A stretch of DNA of 59,379 nucleotides from contig SGZJ01000006.1 in NCBI GenBank assembly GCA_004213995.1, positions 1-59,379 of the forward strand, given 5' to 3'. Position numbers and translations under genes: made by a program. This DNA comes from Flavobacteriales bacterium. Its GTDB lineage: Bacteria; Bacteroidota; Bacteroidia; Flavobacteriales; Flavobacteriaceae. Shown here in pieces: positions 8,128-16,711 of this stretch. Position 1 is the stretch's first letter, and every line of letters begins with the position of its first letter. Under the pieces are notes generated by a model. That model did not search any database, was not told the origin of the DNA, and saw nothing but the letters and a program-made list of their open reading frames with translations.

Positions 8128-9207
8128 ATGATATTAAAATCAATAACGTTAACTAATTACAAAAGTTTTAGTGCTAAAACTGTAGATTTTGATCCTAAAA
8201 TTAATTGTTTTATTGGTCCTAACGGAATTGGGAAGTCTAACGTTTTAGATGCTATCTATCATTTATCATTTGGTAAAAGTTATTTTAATCCTATCTCTTC
8301 ACAAAACATAAAGCACGGTGAGGATTTTTTTGCAATAAAGGGCTCCTATAAAAATGAGTCTAAAGAAGAAGTTGTAATTATAAATTTTAAAAAAAATGAT
8401 AAAAAAGTAATTAAAAGAAATAATAAAAAGTATGAAAAATTTAGTGACCACATTGGTTTTATACCTTTAGTTATAATATCTCCAAGTGACAGAAATTTAA
8501 TTGCAGAAGGTAGCGATATCAGAAGAAAGTTTATTGATAGTGTTATCTCTCAAAGTGACAAAAAGTATTTAGAAAACTTAATAAATTATAATAAGATTTT
8601 AACACAAAGAAATAGTTTACTTAAATTAATTTTTAAAAATAAAAATTTCGATAAACAAACTATTCAAGTTTACGATTCTCAATTAGAATCTATTGGTGAG
8701 AAGATACATTTGAAAAGAAAAATGTTTTTAAATGACTTCATACCTGTATTTAAAGATAAATATAAATCAATATCCAATAATAATGAAGATGTCGATATTA
8801 GATATAAAACAGACTTAGAGTTTGATAAGTTATCAGTTTTACTTCAAGAGAATATAGAAAAAGATATGTTTTTACAATACACCTCTAAAGGAATACATAA
8901 AGATGATTTGGTTTTTAATATTAATGATTACTCCGTTAAAAAATTTGGAAGTCAAGGTCAACAAAAATCTTTATTAATAGCTCTTAAACTTGCACAATTT
9001 GATTTCCTGAAATCTCAAAACAAAAACAACCCAATATTACTTTTAGATGATATTTTTGATAAATTAGATAAAAATCGAGTTAAACAAATAATTAATTTAG
9101 TTAGTGCTGATGATTTTGGACAGATTTTCATATCTGATACCGATGAAGAAAGAACTATAGAGTCAATAAAAGAAATTAATAATTCAAATAAAATTTTTAA
9201 ACTTTGA
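8128..9207 (+). CDS. recF: DNA replication and repair protein RecF
   Basis: SMC-like ATPase that with RecO and RecR loads RecA at single-strand gaps. Visible are Walker [10 protein letters not shown] (about 31-39), the ABC signature region [18 protein letters not shown] (about 272-289) and Walker [15 protein letters not shown] (about 301-314). Length 359 is typical. It is the first gene of a plus-strand run whose next start (TTG) overlaps its TGA stop, pointing to translational coupling. The partner recR is in the same window at 54353 but not linked. No canonical promoter was found in the 122-base gap upstream, which it shares with the divergent TPR gene. Confidence 0.97.
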   Translation: MILKSITLTNYKSFSAKTVDFDPKINCFIGPNGIGKSNVLDAIYHLSFGKSYFNPISSQNIKHGEDFFAIKGSYKNESKEEVVIINFKKNDKKVIKRNNKKYEKFSDHIGFIPLVIISPSDRNLIAEGSDIRRKFIDSVISQSDKKYLENLINYNKILTQRNSLLKLIFKNKNFDKQTIQVYDSQLESIGEKIHLKRKMFLNDFIPVFKDKYKSISNNNEDVDIRYKTDLEFDKLSVLLQENIEKDMFLQYTSKGIHKDDLVFNINDYSVKKFGSQGQQKSLLIALKLAQFDFLKSQNKNNPILLLDDIFDKLDKNRVKQIINLVSADDFGQIFISDTDEERTIESIKEINNSNKIFKL

Positions 9208-9617
9208 AAAAAATTATTCTATTTATTTGTATTGGTTTAAATTTTTCATGTTTTGAAAAACAAGAAATAGACATAAGCTTATTAGATGGATATTGGGAAA
9301 TACAATCAGTTAAACAAGATAATAAGCTATTAAAAACATATCCCTTTAGTGGAATAATTGATTATTTTGAAGTTGAAAATGGAAAAGGATTACGAAAAAA
9401 AGTAATGCCAAAAATTGATGGCAAATTTGAAACCTCTTTACATAAAATTAATTTTAATATTTCTCAAAAAAATGGAGAAACTATTATAGAGTACTTTGAT
9501 AAAAATAATATTTTTACGGAAACAATAGTTAAATTAGATTCAACTGAACTTTTTATAACCAACAAAGAAAATTATATATACCACTATAGAGTATATGAAA
9601 AATTAAACTTTGATTAG
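9204..9617 (+). CDS. Lipocalin-like lipoprotein
   Basis: A 137-residue predicted lipoprotein. The signal peptide [16 protein letters not shown] ends in a lipobox (NFSC) with the lipidated cysteine at about 16. The rest is beta-rich, starting [13 protein letters not shown], which is the usual opening of lipocalin-like domains (G-x-W), and contains alternating hydrophobic strands to the end. The start is TTG at 9204, overlapping the recF TGA; no ATG suits the signal peptide. I recall lipocalin-family lipoproteins between recF and the DUF721 gene in other Flavobacteriia. Ligand and role unknown; likely attached to the inner or outer membrane on the periplasmic side. Confidence 0.75.
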   Translation: MKKIILFICIGLNFSCFEKQEIDISLLDGYWEIQSVKQDNKLLKTYPFSGIIDYFEVENGKGLRKKVMPKIDGKFETSLHKINFNISQKNGETIIEYFDKNNIFTETIVKLDSTELFITNKENYIYHYRVYEKLNFD

Positions 9618-9905
9618 ATGAATGAAGATGAAATAAAAATTGGAGCTTTACTTAGTAAGTTTTTAAAAACCAATAATTTAGAAAAAGGTCTAGAAAAAGT
9701 TGATGCTAAAGATGCATGGTTTAAAATTATGAAAAACGGAGTCAGTAACTATACTACTGATGTACATTTAAAAAATAAAACTTTGTACGTGAGCTTAAGC
9801 TCTTCTACACTAAGGGAAGAACTGAGTTATGGCAAAGAGAAAATAATCAATCTACTTAATGAAGCTTTAGAAAAAGATGCAATTAAAAAAATAGTATTAA
9901 GATAA
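9618..9905 (+). CDS. DUF721 / DciA-like protein
   Basis: A 95-residue protein of the DUF721 family, whose characterised member DciA is the ancestral loader of the replicative helicase DnaB. The family pattern is visible in AWFKIMKNGVSNYTTDVHLK (about 28-47) followed by KTLYVSLSSSTLREELSYGKE (about 48-68) and a final basic IKKIVLR. It begins immediately after the lipoprotein stop and ends directly against the CIA30 gene, so the four genes from recF form one tight unit. The position beside recF fits a replication role, but activity as a helicase loader is inferred from family membership only. Confidence 0.85.
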   Translation: MNEDEIKIGALLSKFLKTNNLEKGLEKVDAKDAWFKIMKNGVSNYTTDVHLKNKTLYVSLSSSTLREELSYGKEKIINLLNEALEKDAIKKIVLR

Positions 9906-10442
9906 ATGATAAATTATATATACACATTACTAATAATATCTCACCTAAACATAATGCAAACAAATAAAATAAATATTTTAGACACAAACAGAAATAATTG
10001 GTTGGTTGTCAATGATAATGTAATGGGTGGAATATCTGAATCAAACATTAGATTCAGTGAAAATAACACTTTAGTATTTCAAGGTAGAGTATCTTTAGAA
10101 AATAATGGTGGATTTGCTTCTTTTAGATATCGAACAAAAAACTTAAATGTTAACAAAGATCAAAAAATTAGAATGGTTGTAATTGGTGATTCTAAAGAAT
10201 ATCAAATTCGAATAAAACCAAGTCAAAATATTAGATACACCTATTCAAAAACATTTAAAACAACTAATTCAAAACAAATTATCGAAATTCCATTGAATGA
10301 ATTTACAGCTCAATTTAGAGGTTATAAATTAAATATGGAAAATTTTGACTTTGACAAAATCGAAGAATTTGGAATACTGGTTGGTAATAAAAAAAATGAA
10401 GAGTTTCGATTAGAAATTATAGAAATTGAATTTATTAATTAA
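9906..10442 (+). CDS. CIA30 family protein
   Basis: A 178-residue protein with the CIA30 domain (named after a mitochondrial complex I assembly factor, but also found in bacteria with unclear function). Characteristic elements are WLVVNDNVMGGISESNI (about 32-48), the GGFASFRYRTKNL strand (about 73-85) and IPLNEFTAQFRGYKL (about 122-136). The fold is a beta-sandwich resembling a carbohydrate-binding module. The first 20 residues are moderately hydrophobic (MINYIYTLLIISHLNIM), perhaps a weak signal peptide; a second in-frame ATG follows at about residue 17. It directly abuts the DUF721 gene. Substrate or partner unknown. Confidence 0.85.
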   Translation: MINYIYTLLIISHLNIMQTNKINILDTNRNNWLVVNDNVMGGISESNIRFSENNTLVFQGRVSLENNGGFASFRYRTKNLNVNKDQKIRMVVIGDSKEYQIRIKPSQNIRYTYSKTFKTTNSKQIIEIPLNEFTAQFRGYKLNMENFDFDKIEEFGILVGNKKNEEFRLEIIEIEFIN

Positions 10443-10482
10443 AAGTTTATTTAGTAAAAACAAAAGATGAATATATTTAATG

Positions 10483-10490
10483 TATATTTG
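10483..10490 (+). promoter_or_regulatory. Putative -7 promoter box of cold-shock gene
   Basis: TATATTTG matches the Bacteroidota TAnnTTTG element exactly and lies 29 bases ahead of the cold-shock gene ATG. No -33 TTTG is visible at the 19-base spacing. The predicted transcript would have a leader of about 20-25 bases, short for an RNA-thermosensor type cold-shock leader. Confidence 0.45.
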
Positions 10491-10519
10491 CAGCTTATTA
10501 AAACAATTAAATTAAAAAA

Positions 10520-10711
10520 ATGAGTAAAGGAACAGTAAAATTTTTCAACGACACAAAAGGTTTCGGCTTTATCGTTGAAGATGAAACAAACAAAGAACAT
10601 TTTGTACACATTTCTGGGCTAATCGATGAGATTCGTGAAGGAGATGTAGTTGAATTCGATTTAACAGAAGGCAAAAAAGGTCTTAACGCAGTAAATGTAA
10701 AAGTTGTATAA
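10520..10711 (+). CDS. Cold-shock protein, CspA family
   Basis: A 63-residue single cold-shock domain that binds single-stranded RNA and DNA and melts RNA structure. RNP1 is KGFGFI (about 13-18) and RNP2 is HFVHI (about 27-31). The remainder, including EIREGDVVEFDLTEGKKGLN, matches the Bacteroidota form. It is probably transcribed alone: a promoter-like box lies just upstream and a strong hairpin terminator just downstream. Cold-shock induction cannot be judged from sequence, since many family members are constitutive. Confidence 0.96.
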   Translation: MSKGTVKFFNDTKGFGFIVEDETNKEHFVHISGLIDEIREGDVVEFDLTEGKKGLNAVNVKVV

Positions 10712-10732
10712 TTATATAATTTAGATTTATCG

Positions 10733-10770
10733 AAAAAAAAAGAGTCAAATTAATTTGACTCTTTTTTTTT
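10733..10770. terminator. Two-way intrinsic terminator between csp and ndk
   Basis: A perfect 22-base palindrome (10741-10762, arms AGAGTCAAA and TTTGACTCT) flanked by a run of A on the left and a run of T on the right. It can act as a Rho-independent terminator on both strands and would end both the cold-shock transcript and the convergent ndk transcript. Confidence 0.9.
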
Positions 10771-10779
10771 GATATTAAC

Positions 10780-11199
10780 CTAATAAACTTCTCGACCTGA
10801 GAAATGAAAATCACTTTCGATCTTAGCATTTTCATCACTGTCGCTTCCATGAACAGCGTTTTCACTAATAGAATCAGCAAATTCATTTCTAATAGTTCCA
10901 ACTGCTGCTTCAGCAGGATTAGTAGCTCCTATGAGTGTTCTAAAATCATCCACAGCATTATCTTTTTCTAATATAGCGGCGACAATAGGACCTCTCGTCA
11001 TATATTCAACCAAATCATTAAAAAAGGGGCGTTCCTTGTGTACAGAGTAGAAGTTTTCAGCATCTAAAACACTCATTTTAGTTAATTTTAATGCTAAAAT
11101 TTTAAAACCTGCTGCATTAATTTTATTCATTATAGCTCCAATGTTACCTTTCTCAACCGAATCCGGTTTAAGCATAGTAAAAGTTCTGTTTGTAATCAT
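10780..11199 (-). CDS. ndk: Nucleoside diphosphate kinase
   Basis: Transfers the gamma phosphate of ATP to other nucleoside diphosphates to balance NTP and dNTP pools. The protein is 139 residues, starts [17 protein letters not shown] (lysine in the nucleotide site) and carries the phospho-acceptor histidine in [12 protein letters not shown] (about 114-125). [16 protein letters not shown] is also conserved. It is a single-gene unit ending at the terminator it shares with the cold-shock gene, with a promoter-like box 23 bases before its start. Confidence 0.97.
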   Translation of the reverse strand: MITNRTFTMLKPDSVEKGNIGAIMNKINAAGFKILALKLTKMSVLDAENFYSVHKERPFFNDLVEYMTRGPIVAAILEKDNAVDDFRTLIGATNPAEAAVGTIRNEFADSISENAVHGSDSDENAKIESDFHFSGREVY

Positions 11200-11222
11200 C
11201 TTTATTTTTTTAAATTTGATTG

Positions 11223-11230
11223 CAAAAATA
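11223..11230 (-). promoter_or_regulatory. Putative -7 promoter box of ndk
   Basis: On the minus strand this reads TATTTTTG (TAnnTTTG type) and ends 23 bases before the ndk start codon. No -33 TTTG is found at the standard spacing. Confidence 0.38.
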
Positions 11231-11286
11231 ACACATTTTAAAGAACTAATTAAATGATTTCTTAATATATCGTATATTCGTAGATT

Positions 11287-12303
11287 ATGATAAAAATAGA
11301 TATTAAAGATTTAAAGTCACAATTACAAGATTCAAAAAAAATCATTGTAATACCTCACAAAAATCCAGATGGTGATGCTATTGGATCGAGTATTGCTATA
11401 AATGAGTTACTAAAGTCATTAGGGCACAAATCATTAATTATTTCACCAAACAATTTTCCTGATTTTTTAAAATGGATGGATGATGACTATGAAATTAAAA
11501 TTTATGAAGAAGATGAGGAAGTATTTAGCAATGAAATACTGAACTCTGATATTATATTTACTTTAGATTTTAACTCCTTATCCAGAATTGGTAAAATGGG
11601 AGAGTATGTTAAAAAATCAAAAGCTTTAAAGGTTATGATTGATCATCATCAGAGTCCTGAAAATTACGCAAAATACACTTACTCTGATGTTAATATGAGT
11701 TCAACATGTGAAATGGTATATCATTTAATTTCTGAACTATCTCTAGGAGATAAAATTAATTCAAAAATTGCAAGTGCATTATACACTGGAATAATGACTG
11801 ATACCGGATCTTTTAAATTTCCATTAACTACAGATTTAACTCATAAAGTAGTTTCTGATCTAATAAAAAAAGGAGCTAATGGTAGTGAAATAAACAATTT
11901 AGTTTATGATAATAATTCTTGTGATAAACTATTGCTTTTAAGTCATACTCTATCGAATATGGTGGTTGATATGGAACATAAAACTGCATATATGTATTTA
12001 ACTCAACATAGTTTAAATAAATATAATTTTAAAAAAGGAGACACTGAAGGGTTTGTTAATTATGGATTATCAATTAAAGGTGTGAAATTTGCAGCGATTT
12101 TTATAGAAAATGAAGCTGAAAAAATTATCAAAATATCATTAAGATCAAAAGGTGATTTTAATGTAAACGAATTCTCAAGAAATAATTTCAATGGCGGTGG
12201 TCACATCAATGCGGCTGGTGGTTACAGCTCAGAAAATTTAGAAGCTACTTTGTTGAAATTTAAAAATCTATTACCAAATTATAAAAATAAACTTAACCAA
12301 TGA
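11287..12303 (+). CDS. nrnA: Bifunctional oligoribonuclease / pAp phosphatase, DHH family
   Basis: DHH-DHHA1 phosphodiesterase that degrades nanoRNAs and dephosphorylates 3'-phosphoadenosine 5'-phosphate. Motifs: [14 protein letters not shown] (about 21-34), [11 protein letters not shown] (about 97-107), the DHH motif in [11 protein letters not shown] (about 121-131), [11 protein letters not shown] (about 165-175) and the terminal DHHA1 motif [10 protein letters not shown] (about 305-314). Length 338 is normal. Its TGA overlaps the ATG of gldI by four bases. A box resembling TAnnTTTG but ending TTCG lies six bases before the ATG. Confidence 0.93.
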   Translation: MIKIDIKDLKSQLQDSKKIIVIPHKNPDGDAIGSSIAINELLKSLGHKSLIISPNNFPDFLKWMDDDYEIKIYEEDEEVFSNEILNSDIIFTLDFNSLSRIGKMGEYVKKSKALKVMIDHHQSPENYAKYTYSDVNMSSTCEMVYHLISELSLGDKINSKIASALYTGIMTDTGSFKFPLTTDLTHKVVSDLIKKGANGSEINNLVYDNNSCDKLLLLSHTLSNMVVDMEHKTAYMYLTQHSLNKYNFKKGDTEGFVNYGLSIKGVKFAAIFIENEAEKIIKISLRSKGDFNVNEFSRNNFNGGGHINAAGGYSSENLEATLLKFKNLLPNYKNKLNQ

Positions 12304-12824
12304 GGTTTATATTTCTAATTATAATTACAATTTTAATATCGTGTAATAGCAGTGAACCAAGATACCCTTTAGATTATTCTAAAGAAAATAATTTAACGAT
12401 AATAAATCAAATTATTGTAGAGCAAAACAAGAAGATAGATAATTACATTACAAATAATAGAGATAATAATTATTTAAACTCAAGAAAAGGCTTCTTTTAT
12501 TTTCTCAATAAAAAAAATGAATTATCAAATAAAAAAGCTGATTTCGGTGATATAATTAACTTTAATTATTCTGTAAAAGATTTAGACAATAAGATTATTT
12601 ATAATGAGGAGTTAATTGGTGATCAAAGTTATGTAATGGGAAAACAAGAGATAATTACAGGACTTAGAGAGGCATTACAATTATTAAAAAGTGGAGAAGT
12701 TGGAACTTTCATATTCCCATCTTACAAGGCTTATGGTATTTACGGGGACTCAAACAAAATTTCTGCAAACTCTCCTATAATTTGTACAATCAAAGTAAAA
12801 TCTATAAATTCAACCAAAAATTAA
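12300..12824 (+). CDS. gldI: FKBP-type peptidyl-prolyl isomerase lipoprotein, GldI-like
   Basis: A 174-residue lipoprotein with signal peptide and lipobox ILISC (cysteine about 15), then a short helical N-domain and an FKBP domain (about 78-172: DFGDIINFNYSVKD, SYVMGKQEIITGLREALQLL, SYKAYGIYG). In Flavobacterium johnsoniae GldI is required for gliding, probably by folding exported gliding or T9SS components. Position after nrnA and before a second peptidyl-prolyl isomerase gene matches the flavobacterial arrangement I recall. Gliding itself is not proven: many non-gliding Flavobacteriia retain the gene. It overlaps nrnA by four bases. Confidence 0.85.
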   Translation: MRFIFLIIITILISCNSSEPRYPLDYSKENNLTIINQIIVEQNKKIDNYITNNRDNNYLNSRKGFFYFLNKKNELSNKKADFGDIINFNYSVKDLDNKIIYNEELIGDQSYVMGKQEIITGLREALQLLKSGEVGTFIFPSYKAYGIYGDSNKISANSPIICTIKVKSINSTKN

Positions 12825-12829
12825 TATAC

Positions 12830-13972
12830 ATGAAAAAAATACTTTTATTACTCTCTACAGTAGTGGTTTTTGCAAGTTGCAATAAACAATATAATGATCT
12901 TGGAGATGGCTTATTTGCAGAATTTGATACTAACATGGGAACAATGGTAGTTAAACTTTCTTACGAAAAAACACCCATAACAGTGGCTAATTTTGTTGCT
13001 CTTGCTGAAGGCAATCACCCAGATGTAGATTCAATTCATTTAGGAAAACCATTTTACAATGGTTTAATCTTTCACAGAGTTATGGATAATTTCATGATTC
13101 AAGGAGGAGATCCGGAAGGAACTGGAAGAGGTGGACCTGGATATAGCTTTCCAGATGAATTTGACCCATCATTAATGCATGATAAAGCCGGTATTTTATC
13201 CATGGCCAATTCTGGACCAGCAACAAATGGTAGTCAATTTTTTATAACAGAAACTCCTACTCCACACTTAAATAACAAACACACAGTTTTTGGTGAAGTA
13301 GTCTTAGGTCTTGAGATTCAAGATTCAATTTCTAATGTTCAAACTGGTGTAGCTGATAGACCAATTTCTGACGTGATAATAAAAAAATTAAATATAATTA
13401 GAAATGGATCTGAAGCAAATAATTTTGATGCTGTAAATGTATGGAATCTGGAGTTAACTAAATTAGTTGAGAAAAATAAATTATTAGAGGAAGAAAAGAG
13501 AAAAAATAGACTTGAAAATCAAATAAAGGGTAAAGAAAAGGCGGTAAGTTTTTTACCAACTTTAGAAAGCTATAAATCTAAATCTAAATCATCAAGATCA
13601 GGACTTAAAACTCTTTATTTAGAAAAAGGAAATGGAATTAAGCCAAAAGAAGGTGATAATGTATTACTTTATTATGAGCTCTACGATACAGAGGCTAACT
13701 TAATTGATTCAAATTCTAAAGAAATAGAAGAAAGTTATGGCAGATATAGTTCAGACAAAGAAGTCAAAGGCAGGTATAGTCCAATGCCAATGACATTATC
13801 CCCCGATGCACAAATGATTACTGGCTTTAAAGAAGCTGTAGGGATGATGAGAGTTGGAGATAAGATGTTTGCATTTCTACCTTGGAGTTTAGGTTATGGT
13901 GCCCAAGGTGGAGGTATCATTAAACCTAAACAAGATTTAATTTTTATAATAACTATGGTAAGTGTACAATAA
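12830..13972 (+). CDS. Peptidyl-prolyl isomerase lipoprotein with cyclophilin and FKBP domains
   Basis: A 380-residue lipoprotein. The start chosen is ATG 12830, because MKKILLLLSTVVVFASC then gives a signal peptide and lipobox; a longer reading frame from 12782 would run through the end of gldI. Residues about 30-190 are a cyclophilin domain (FHRVMDNFMIQGGDPEG, GILSMANSGPATNGSQFF, HTVFGEVV). After a charged helical linker, residues about 255-380 form an FKBP-like domain (YLEKGNGIKPKEGDNVLLYY, MITGFKEAVGMM, GYGAQGGG). Both domain types catalyse proline cis-trans isomerisation; a two-class fusion suggests a periplasmic folding factor. It starts six bases after gldI and ends at a two-way terminator. 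Confidence 0.92.
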   Translation: MKKILLLLSTVVVFASCNKQYNDLGDGLFAEFDTNMGTMVVKLSYEKTPITVANFVALAEGNHPDVDSIHLGKPFYNGLIFHRVMDNFMIQGGDPEGTGRGGPGYSFPDEFDPSLMHDKAGILSMANSGPATNGSQFFITETPTPHLNNKHTVFGEVVLGLEIQDSISNVQTGVADRPISDVIIKKLNIIRNGSEANNFDAVNVWNLELTKLVEKNKLLEEEKRKNRLENQIKGKEKAVSFLPTLESYKSKSKSSRSGLKTLYLEKGNGIKPKEGDNVLLYYELYDTEANLIDSNSKEIEESYGRYSSDKEVKGRYSPMPMTLSPDAQMITGFKEAVGMMRVGDKMFAFLPWSLGYGAQGGGIIKPKQDLIFIITMVSVQ

Positions 13973-13992
13973 CTTACAATCAAAAAGTAAAT

Positions 13993-14032
13993 AAAAAAAA
14001 CAGCCTATATTTAAGTATAGGTTGTTTTTTTT
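13993..14032. terminator. Two-way intrinsic terminator between isomerase and pepD
   Basis: Arms ACAGCCTATA and TATAGGTTGT (14000-14009 and 14015-14024, one G-T pair) make a 10-base stem with a short loop, flanked by a run of A upstream and T downstream. It works in both directions and slightly overlaps the 3' end of pepD. Confidence 0.85.
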
Positions 14033-15488
14033 ATTTTAAAGGGATATTTAAAAGAACTTCTTTTAAAAATTTCCAAAACTTAATTGTTGATTTAATTGAT
14101 GCTCTTTCATCTGGTGAGTGAGCTCCTCTTATAGTAGGTCCAAAGCTTATCATGTCTAATTCAGGATAATGAGATCCTATTATACCACATTCTAAACCTG
14201 CATGGCAAGCTGCAACATTTGGCTCAGTATTATTTAAATCTTGATAAACTTTAACTAGTTTATCAAGGATTTCTGAGTTCACATCTGGCTGCCATCCAGG
14301 ATAATCTCCAGAAAAATTGACACCATATCTTTTATTAATAAAAAGAGATTTAATAATATTTTTTAACTCCTCTTTTGAATCTTCATCAGATGATCTCGTT
14401 AAACACTTTATATTTAAATTTCCATCTTTAAGACTTATATTAGCGATATTGTTAGATGTTTCTACTAAGCCTGGAATATTATCGCTCATTTTATAAACAC
14501 CATTTGGACAATTTTCAATTAACTTTATTAATTCTGTTTGATTTTCTCTATCTATAATCTTAAAGTCTTTATCTAATTTAACAATGCTTAATTTTATTGA
14601 TGGATCAGTATGTAAAAATTGATCTTTAATAACAGCAAATGAGTTTAAAGATTGAGTTTCAATACTTTTAAACTCTGCATCAGTTATACCTAAAATAAAT
14701 GAACTTTCTCGAGGTATTGCATTTCTTAAACCACCACCATCAATTTCAGAAATATGAACCAAAAAATTATTATTCAAATCATTAATAATTTTATTCAACA
14801 ACTTATTAGAATTTCCTAAATTTTTATGAATCTCCATACCTGAATGACCCCCAGACAAACCATTAAGAGTAATTTTAATAAATGAAAGATTTTTATTAAT
14901 AGTCGTATCAAAAGTTTTACTTATTGTAATATCTACACCCCCTGCACATCCAATACCAATTTCATCATCTTCCTCAGTATCTAAATTTAATAATATATCG
15001 CCTTTAAGAATATTTTTATCTAATTTTAAAGCTCCAGTCATTCCAGTCTCTTCATCAATTGTAAATAATGCTTCAATTCTTGGATGACTAATATCACTAC
15101 TTTCTAGAATACTCATTATTGTAGCTACTCCTAAACCATTATCAGCTCCCAATGTAGTACCTTTAGCTTTAACCCAATCATTATCTACATACATTTGAAT
15201 ACCGGATTTTTCAAAATCAAAATCAACATCATTATTTTTTTCATGAACCATATCCAAATGGGATTGTAAAATGACTGTTTTTCTATTTTCCATTCCAACA
15301 GTAGCAGGCTTATATATTACTACATTTCCAACTTTATCAATTTGAGTTTCCAAACCTAAACTAACTCCAAAATCATGCATAAATTTAATTACTTTTTCTT
15401 CTTTTTTTGATGGTCTCGGAACAGCATTAAGTTTACAAAAGTTATTCCAAATAACATTGGGTTGTAAATTTCGGATTTCATTACTCAT
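14031..15488 (-). CDS. pepD: Aminoacyl-histidine dipeptidase, M20 family
   Basis: Zinc dipeptidase that hydrolyses Xaa-His (carnosine-like) and other dipeptides in the cytoplasm. Metal-site motifs are VILQSHLDMVHEK (about 68-80), GTTLGADNGLGVA (about 115-127) and TIDEETGMTGA (about 147-157) with the catalytic Glu. The C-terminal LECGIIGSHYPELDMISFGPTIRGAHSPDE region (about 428-460) supplies the remaining ligands. At 485 residues it is full length. It is transcribed alone, convergent with the isomerase gene, with a TAnnTTTG-type box 23 bases before its start. Confidence 0.94.
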   Translation of the reverse strand: MSNEIRNLQPNVIWNNFCKLNAVPRPSKKEEKVIKFMHDFGVSLGLETQIDKVGNVVIYKPATVGMENRKTVILQSHLDMVHEKNNDVDFDFEKSGIQMYVDNDWVKAKGTTLGADNGLGVATIMSILESSDISHPRIEALFTIDEETGMTGALKLDKNILKGDILLNLDTEEDDEIGIGCAGGVDITISKTFDTTINKNLSFIKITLNGLSGGHSGMEIHKNLGNSNKLLNKIINDLNNNFLVHISEIDGGGLRNAIPRESSFILGITDAEFKSIETQSLNSFAVIKDQFLHTDPSIKLSIVKLDKDFKIIDRENQTELIKLIENCPNGVYKMSDNIPGLVETSNNIANISLKDGNLNIKCLTRSSDEDSKEELKNIIKSLFINKRYGVNFSGDYPGWQPDVNSEILDKLVKVYQDLNNTEPNVAACHAGLECGIIGSHYPELDMISFGPTIRGAHSPDERASIKSTIKFWKFLKEVLLNIPLK

Positions 15489-15511
15489 AAATATGTATTT
15501 GAATTAGATTT

Positions 15512-15519
15512 CAAATTTA
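15512..15519 (-). promoter_or_regulatory. Putative -7 promoter box of pepD
   Basis: TAAATTTG on the minus strand, ending 23 bases before the pepD start codon; a perfect TAnnTTTG match, without a recognisable -33 element. Confidence 0.4.
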
Positions 15520-15539
15520 AATAATACTAGCGTTAAACT

Positions 15540-15556
15540 AATAGTATTTTACTATT
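15540..15556. repeat. Short inverted repeat upstream of DUF3810 gene
   Basis: AATAGTA and TACTATT around a three-base loop, eight bases before the ATG at 15565. It could be a small operator or leader hairpin; a chance palindrome is also possible in such AT-rich DNA. Confidence 0.3.
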
Positions 15557-15564
15557 TTTAAATA

Positions 15565-16638
15565 ATGATATTCAAAAAAAAATATATTGGACTATTAATT
15601 ATACCTCAAATTATATTTATTCATTATATATCTAAGTACCCAGATATAATTGAAAAATATTACAGCCTTGGAATTTATCAATTTAGTTCAAAAATATTTA
15701 GATTTATTTCCTCCATATTTCCTTTTTCTATTGGTGATATTTTGTATACTCTCATATTAATCTATTTTAGTAAATTATTAATAAAGAAAATAAGTACAAA
15801 TAACTTTAATTGGCAAAAAATTATTAAGTCTATATTTTTTTATGCTTCTATATTTCACTTCTTGTTTTATTTTCTATGGGGTTTGAATTATCACAGAACT
15901 CCATTAAAAGAAAAGCTAATAATTGATTCAACATATACTGTTAAAGATTTAAAAGAAATATCAAAACAATTAATTATAAAATCAAACAAATTACATAGAC
16001 AAATATCACCAGATGACTCGTCCAAAACAGAAATTCCTTACAATATTGCAAAAATCAACGAAATGGCTTCCAATGGTTATAATAACCTAAGCTTGATAAA
16101 GCAATATTATCCTGAAATAAATTTAAATAATTTAATAGTAAAGAAATCTTTAATGAGTTTGCCATTAACCTATCTTGGTTTTAGTGGATATATTAATCCT
16201 TTTACTAATGAATCTCAAATAAATAGCCTAATTCCTAAAAATAGCGTACCACATACTGCTTCACATGAAATTGCTCATCAATTAGGTTTTTCACAAGAAT
16301 TAGAATGTAATTTTATTGCTTTTGTGAACTTAACAAATAATGAAGACTTATATTTTAAATATAACGGTTATACATTTGCGTTGAAACAATGTCTAAATGA
16401 ACTCTACAAATATGATAAACCATCATATAATTCATTGTTAAGACTATTAAATACTGGAATTTTAAAAGATTTTAAAAATAATTCAGACTTTTGGAAAAAA
16501 TATTCAAACCCAATAGAATCAATTACAAAGTCTGGTTATGATAAGTTTTTGAAGTTAAATAATATTAACGAGGGAATTAAAAGTTATAACCATAGTGTTT
16601 CATTAATTATAAATTATTTGAACAATAAACAGAGCTAA
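15565..16638 (+). CDS. DUF3810 family membrane protein with HExxH motif
   Basis: A 357-residue protein of the DUF3810 family. Three hydrophobic segments occupy the N-terminus (about 6-22, 45-68 and 85-105), followed by a soluble domain with SHEIAHQLGFSQELECNFIAF at about 235-255. HEIAHQ is a zincin HExxH motif followed by a glutamate, which suggests a metalloprotease, though to my knowledge no activity is established for the family. MSLPLTYLGFSGYINPFTNE upstream of it resembles the substrate-side strand of zincins. It stands alone between pepD and the amidohydrolases. Confidence 0.85.
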   Translation: MIFKKKYIGLLIIPQIIFIHYISKYPDIIEKYYSLGIYQFSSKIFRFISSIFPFSIGDILYTLILIYFSKLLIKKISTNNFNWQKIIKSIFFYASIFHFLFYFLWGLNYHRTPLKEKLIIDSTYTVKDLKEISKQLIIKSNKLHRQISPDDSSKTEIPYNIAKINEMASNGYNNLSLIKQYYPEINLNNLIVKKSLMSLPLTYLGFSGYINPFTNESQINSLIPKNSVPHTASHEIAHQLGFSQELECNFIAFVNLTNNEDLYFKYNGYTFALKQCLNELYKYDKPSYNSLLRLLNTGILKDFKNNSDFWKKYSNPIESITKSGYDKFLKLNNINEGIKSYNHSVSLIINYLNNKQS

Positions 16639-16711
16639 GTAGTTAAAATAGTATAATTAAGTAACCTAATAATCCAAAAATTATATATTTTAGATATCCA
16701 AATCAAAAACT

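Noticed and set aside
10683-10901. 72-codon minus-strand frame over the csp/ndk junction
   Set aside because: Runs through the terminator hairpin and overlaps ndk in another frame.
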